Below, in pieces: positions 13,363-16,737 of a DNA stretch of 16,737 bases. How positions within the stretch are numbered: the first letter of the stretch is position 1; each line of letters starts with the position of its first letter. The stretch covers positions 1-16,737 of the forward strand of contig JAPLHI010000045.1 in assembly GCA_026389695.1 (NCBI GenBank), read 5' to 3'. This DNA comes from Chloroflexota bacterium. GTDB lineage: Bacteria; Chloroflexota; Dehalococcoidia; GIF9; UBA5629. The notes below the pieces were generated by a model. That model did not search any database, was not told the origin of the DNA, and saw only the letters and a program-made list of their open reading frames with translations. The position numbers and the translations under genes are program-made.

Positions 13363-15783
13363 ATGCCCCTTCTTTATCTCAGTATTTCATGGCTGACGGG
13401 TATTTTCGCTGGATCAATTATAGCTTTGCCTGCATGGCTGCTGGCCCTTAGTCTTACACTCATAGTTCCAGTAATTTTTCTTCCACGTTACAGGAAAATC
13501 TTATTGCTCTCCGCTTTCTGTTATCTTGCCGTCATCGGCGGGGCATTAAGATATCAATCCACGGTTCAACCGCTGGATAACGCTCAGCTTCAGTATTATA
13601 ACGAAAAAGGTACATTACAGGTACAGGGTATGGTATCCGGCGCACCTGAAATCAAAAATTCGTCAATTTCTTTCCGTCTCTCAGCGGACAATATCGCTGT
13701 CAATGATGCTGCCTCAGCCGTCAGGGGAGATGTCCTCGTGAGGTTGCCATTTTATAAGGAGATCCGCTACGGCGATGTTCTGCGTCTCATAGGCGAGCTT
13801 GAAACGCCCCAGCAGTTTGATGATTTTGACTATAAGAATTACCTTGCCAATCAGGGTATCTATTCAATTATGAATTACCCCAAAACTGTTTTACTGGAGC
13901 GCAGTAAGGGATTCATGCCGTTATCCTGGATTTATGACCTTCGGGATAAACTGGCGCAAAGCCTGTCCATGTCAATGCCGGAACCGCAGAGTTCGCTGGC
14001 CCAGGCCATCCTGCTCGGCCTTAGAGGTAATATCCCGGCCGACCTGATGCAATCATTCTACTATACCGGCACCACACATCTCCTTGCTATCTCCGGCCTT
14101 AACCTCACCATCATACTGGGCATGATAGTTACCGCAGCCATCCTGCTCTTCGGCCGTAAAAATAAACTCTATATATGGCTTTCATTGTCGTTGATATGGC
14201 TATATACCCTTCTCACCGGCATGCCTGCAACGGTAGTGCGGGCGGCCGTTATGGGCAGTGTTTTCCTGATAGCTGAACTTGTAGGCCGTCAGCGAAACTC
14301 TATAGCTGCCCTCGCTCTTACAGCGGCTTTAATGGTTGGCATAGAACCGGGAATCCTCCGGGATACCAGCTTCCAACTTAGCGCCCTGTCCATGCTCGGG
14401 CTGGCGCTAATACTGCCGTACTTTAATAGATTTTCGAGCGTGGCTGATCATCCCCTGTACTCTGTGAAAAATCTGGTAATCATCGGATTCGGCAGCACTC
14501 TGGCCGCAGTCCTGGCCACCTGGCCGGTGATAGCCATAAATTTTCACCAGTTTTCGCTGGTCAGTATGCCGGCCACCTTCTTCGCCATGCCGTCGTTCGC
14601 CGCCATCATAGTCGCCTCAATATTGACCGCTGCGGCAGGCCTGATCTGGCAGCCGCTGGGCTGGTTGATGGGCCTGTTAGCCTGGCTTTTCCTCAGTTAT
14701 TTCCTGCTGATCATACAAATTTTCAGCGCCCTGCCCCTCGTATTTATACAGAATATCAACCTCCAGTTATGGCAGGTGATCCTGTATTACATCATACTGG
14801 CAACCATCATCCTGATCCTGCAGAACTATCCACGCATTTCTGAGTTCCTTAAATCTTCTGTTTCAGAGTCGATGTCCATTTTCAATTCGATAAGAGCCAG
14901 GCCTTTGAAAAGTTACGGCGTTTACATCCTGGTTATATTGCTGATAGCAAATATTTTCATCTGGATTGGCTTCGCCGGCCTGCCCGACGGCAAGCTGCAC
15001 GTAAGCGTCTTCGATGTCGGCCAGGGAGAATCCATTTTAATACGAACACCTGAGGGGCAGAATGTTCTCATAGACACCGGGCCCGACCCCAAATCGGCTG
15101 CCGTGCAACTCGGCAAAAGCCTGCCCTTCTGGGACAGGAAGATAGATTTGCTCATACTCACTCAACCCCAGTCCGACCACACCTCGGGCTCACTTCAAAT
15201 TATCCAGACCTGTGAAGTCAAAAAACTGGTGCTATCTCCCCTGCCGCCCCACTCTGTTTTTTATGAAGAGTTGGATAAGCTGGTTGAAATGAAATCACTA
15301 AAAACAGTAACGGCGCACGCGGGGCAGGAGATATCGCTGGGACGCGGCGGCAGGCTGATGATATTAACTCCACCGGTTACCATGCTCACGGGCACTGCGG
15401 ACGATATCAATAATAATTCGCTGGCTCTGAGACTGAGCTGGAACAGTGTAAGCTTCCTCTTCACCTCGGACATCGAAAGAGACGCGGAGAGATACCTGAT
15501 GGAAAACAGGGCCAGCCTGAGAAGCGATATTTTGAAAGTAGCTCATCATGGCAGCCGTAACTCAACTTCCGATGATTTTCTTGCCATAGTCCGTCCTTCA
15601 GCGGCCGTTATCTCCGCGGGCGAGCAAAACAGGTTCGGCCATCCGCACCGGGAAGTCCTTGACAGGCTGAATGAATGGATCGGGATGAACCGTGTTTTTA
15701 TCACGAGCAAGTGCGGGACGGTGGAATTTATTTCGGATGGCCAGAAACTCTGGTATAAGACAGAGAAAATAGCGGGTAAATAA
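13363..15783 (+). CDS. comEC: DNA uptake channel ComEC/Rec2
   Basis: ComEC forms the inner-membrane channel that brings single-stranded DNA into the cytoplasm. The 806-residue protein has the three expected parts. These are an N-terminal DUF4131-like region with two or more helices and an OB-like soluble part (about 1-190), a polytopic competence domain (about 195-540) with HLLAISGLN (239-247), and a C-terminal metallo-beta-lactamase-like domain (about 546-806) starting VSVFDVGQGE. In the last, HHGS (728-731) and FGHPH (758-762) are kept. The first motif, usually 'SHxDxDH', reads TQPQSDH: Q601 and Q603 replace His and Asp, while D605 and H606 remain. The second His of the usual 'ISGLH' is N247, a variant seen in other ComEC lineages. 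GGAGGA lies upstream of the ATG. The domain may be an impaired nuclease. Confidence 0.95.
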   Translation: MPLLYLSISWLTGIFAGSIIALPAWLLALSLTLIVPVIFLPRYRKILLLSAFCYLAVIGGALRYQSTVQPLDNAQLQYYNEKGTLQVQGMVSGAPEIKNSSISFRLSADNIAVNDAASAVRGDVLVRLPFYKEIRYGDVLRLIGELETPQQFDDFDYKNYLANQGIYSIMNYPKTVLLERSKGFMPLSWIYDLRDKLAQSLSMSMPEPQSSLAQAILLGLRGNIPADLMQSFYYTGTTHLLAISGLNLTIILGMIVTAAILLFGRKNKLYIWLSLSLIWLYTLLTGMPATVVRAAVMGSVFLIAELVGRQRNSIAALALTAALMVGIEPGILRDTSFQLSALSMLGLALILPYFNRFSSVADHPLYSVKNLVIIGFGSTLAAVLATWPVIAINFHQFSLVSMPATFFAMPSFAAIIVASILTAAAGLIWQPLGWLMGLLAWLFLSYFLLIIQIFSALPLVFIQNINLQLWQVILYYIILATIILILQNYPRISEFLKSSVSESMSIFNSIRARPLKSYGVYILVILLIANIFIWIGFAGLPDGKLHVSVFDVGQGESILIRTPEGQNVLIDTGPDPKSAAVQLGKSLPFWDRKIDLLILTQPQSDHTSGSLQIIQTCEVKKLVLSPLPPHSVFYEELDKLVEMKSLKTVTAHAGQEISLGRGGRLMILTPPVTMLTGTADDINNNSLALRLSWNSVSFLFTSDIERDAERYLMENRASLRSDILKVAHHGSRNSTSDDFLAIVRPSAAVISAGEQNRFGHPHREVLDRLNEWIGMNRVFITSKCGTVEFISDGQKLWYKTEKIAGK

Positions 15784-15818
15784 GATTTATACCTGACATG
15801 GAAAATAATTTTTAGCCC

Positions 15819-15840
15819 ATTCAATTATAATAGATTGAAT
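15819..15840. repeat. inverted repeat enclosing a TATAAT box upstream of the NYN gene
   Basis: ATTCAAT (15819-15825) and ATTGAAT (15834-15840) flank TATAATAG, so the dyad exactly encloses a -10-like hexamer at 15826-15831. No good -35 box is seen 16-18 bases upstream. It lies in the 95-base gap between comEC and the NYN gene and could be an operator over a promoter or a weak hairpin after comEC. Confidence 0.35.
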
Positions 15841-15878
15841 AATTAAACGAATATTATGTGTGTTATGAGGAGGGATTA

Positions 15879-16556
15879 ATGAACGACAGGGTTGCTATAT
15901 TCATCGATGGTAGCAATCTTTACCATTCTTTGAAAAACAATTTCAAAAGGTATGACCTCAATTTTGCCGAGTTCGCGCGTAAGCTCTGCGGCACCAGACG
16001 ATTGATCAGGACATACTATTACAACGTATTGCAGGACCCGTCACAACGTGTGGAGGGTACACGTGAACAGGGCGATTTCCTGGATACCCTGCGTAAGACA
16101 CAATACCTGGAATTGAGGCTTGGTACAACCAAGCTGGCGCAGGGTATACCGGTAGAAAAGGGCATTGATGTGATGCTGGCTACGGATTTGCTCTATTTCG
16201 CAGCTAATAATTCTTATGATATTGCTATTCTCGTCAGCGGTGACGCCGACTTCAGCTACACCCTGCAAGTAGTGAAAAATATGGGCAAGCATGTGGAGGT
16301 CGCGTATTTCGAACATGCCGTCTCGAAAGACCTGCTAACCATCGCGGACAATCTACATCCGCTGGATACCAAGTTTTTTACGGGATTGTGGACCAGCAGC
16401 TACAAACGACCCAAAAGAAACAAACCGGCGCGGCGCCGGCAAATGGTAAATGCGCCTGTGGTAGCCAACAGGGTTAGCTCCGAGGATATTAATCCGCATC
16501 CGCCGGAAAGTTTTGGCGCTTCCTCACACGAGGAGTTTAACCCGCCTCTTTTATGA
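15879..16556 (+). CDS. NYN domain (LabA/DUF88 family) putative ribonuclease
   Basis: A 225-residue protein whose first two-thirds is a NYN (PIN-like) domain. Acidic residues that normally coordinate Mg are visible: D10 in AIFIDGSN (with N13), D97 in KGIDVMLATDL, and D122/D124 in VSGDADFSYTL. This set suggests a functional single-stranded RNA nuclease active site. The C-terminal third is low in predicted structure, with a strongly basic stretch YKRPKRNKPARRRQ (175-188) that may bind RNA, then an acidic/Pro-rich end. ATG 15879 is preferred over GTG 15858 because GAGGAGGGA lies between them. LabA-type proteins have various roles in RNA processing and circadian output, so the substrate is unknown here. 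It is probably an independent unit from comEC and converges with the last partial gene, overlapping its end by 20 bases. Confidence 0.92.
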   Translation: MNDRVAIFIDGSNLYHSLKNNFKRYDLNFAEFARKLCGTRRLIRTYYYNVLQDPSQRVEGTREQGDFLDTLRKTQYLELRLGTTKLAQGIPVEKGIDVMLATDLLYFAANNSYDIAILVSGDADFSYTLQVVKNMGKHVEVAYFEHAVSKDLLTIADNLHPLDTKFFTGLWTSSYKRPKRNKPARRRQMVNAPVVANRVSSEDINPHPPESFGASSHEEFNPPLL

Positions 16557-16737
16557 AGGATAATTCCGGATATTGGGTTTCCAAGCTGTCCAGGGAAACT
16601 TCCTCGCCTGTTACGCTAAAAGCCCTGCTTTTTTCAGCATCGGTCACAATGAGAAAAACCGGCTGTTTGGTAACATAAAAGGAGGTGGAACCCCTTATAT
16701 TCCACCATTTAAGCGAAATCTTTACCACTGCAGTTAG
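16537..16737 (-). CDS. unrecognised protein, C-terminal part (runs off the right edge)
   Basis: The minus strand is open from the right edge to a TAA at 16537-16539, giving at least 66 residues that end PELSFIKEAG. A GTG at 16726-16728 could be a start, but it has no ribosome site and the frame continues past the window, so this is more likely a C-terminal fragment. The sequence has a plausible protein-like mix (WWNIRGSTSFYV, FLIVTDAEKSRAFSVTGEEV), possibly a small beta-rich domain. I do not recognise a family. It overlaps the NYN gene's 3' end tail-to-tail by 20 bases. It may be spurious. Confidence 0.4.
   Translation of the reverse strand, partial: LTAVVKISLKWWNIRGSTSFYVTKQPVFLIVTDAEKSRAFSVTGEEVSLDSLETQYPELSFIKEAG

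Noticed and set aside
1..16737. CRISPR array, IS element, prophage, tRNA or rRNA
   Set aside because: No regularly spaced repeats, transposase or integrase motifs, tRNA cloverleaves or rRNA signatures were recognised by eye.

Overview
The window looks like a chromosomal segment of an uncultured anaerobic bacterium, most probably of the Chloroflexota (class Dehalococcoidia-like). This is an inference from gene content: an SCP2-type fragment beside an M24 peptidase-like gene, a C_GCAxxG_C_C redox protein beside an ATC-hydrolase-like protein, lipoboxed small lipoproteins, and a divergent one-piece tmRNA with smpB. The base composition looks balanced. There is no prophage, IS element, CRISPR array, rRNA or tRNA. 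Most of the window is housekeeping DNA repair, ribosome rescue and DNA uptake, with lineage-specific genes between the blocks.

Layout. 1-1381 (+): the 3' end of an SCP2-like gene, then an M24-like creatinase/Xaa-Pro peptidase homologue whose metal site is incomplete. 1385-6605 (-): reading leftwards, yebC, an Ig-repeat lipoprotein with an Ada-like zinc motif, ruvC, ruvA, uvrB and a small membrane protein. This is the familiar yebC-ruvC-ruvA order with a lipoprotein gene inserted and without ruvB next to ruvA. 6855-9495 (+): an HhH-GPD-like protein, an MFS transporter and a VTT/DedA membrane protein in a tight cluster, closed by a perfect 14-bp hairpin. 9569-9838 (-): a tiny lipoprotein with a Trp/His/Pro-rich tail. 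10039-11055 (+): an ATC-hydrolase-like protein and a C_GCAxxG_C_C protein in a translationally tight pair. 11071-11538 (-): a DUF6790-like membrane protein. 11654-11821 (+): an orphan LuxR-type HTH fragment, probably a gene remnant. 11912-12789 (-): smpB followed by ssrA (tmRNA) and its terminator. 12847-15783 (+): comEA and comEC, divergent from smpB. 15879-16556 (+): a NYN-domain nuclease-like protein, converging with an unrecognised partial gene at the right edge.

How the genes work together: RuvA/RuvC handle Holliday junctions, UvrB handles nucleotide excision repair, and YebC is a translation or transcription factor commonly found beside ruvC. SmpB and tmRNA form the trans-translation system; the encoded tag reads ANEAVPVAA. 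ComEA and ComEC form the DNA receptor and inner-membrane channel of natural transformation; the nuclease-like MBL domain of ComEC has lost part of its metal motif. The points most worth following up are the Ada-like zinc lipoprotein in the ruv cluster, the ATC-hydrolase/C_GCAxxG_C_C pair, the HhH-GPD-like protein with its transporter partners, and the altered active sites of the M24 and ComEC proteins. I did not find a clearly new multi-gene defence or mobile system.
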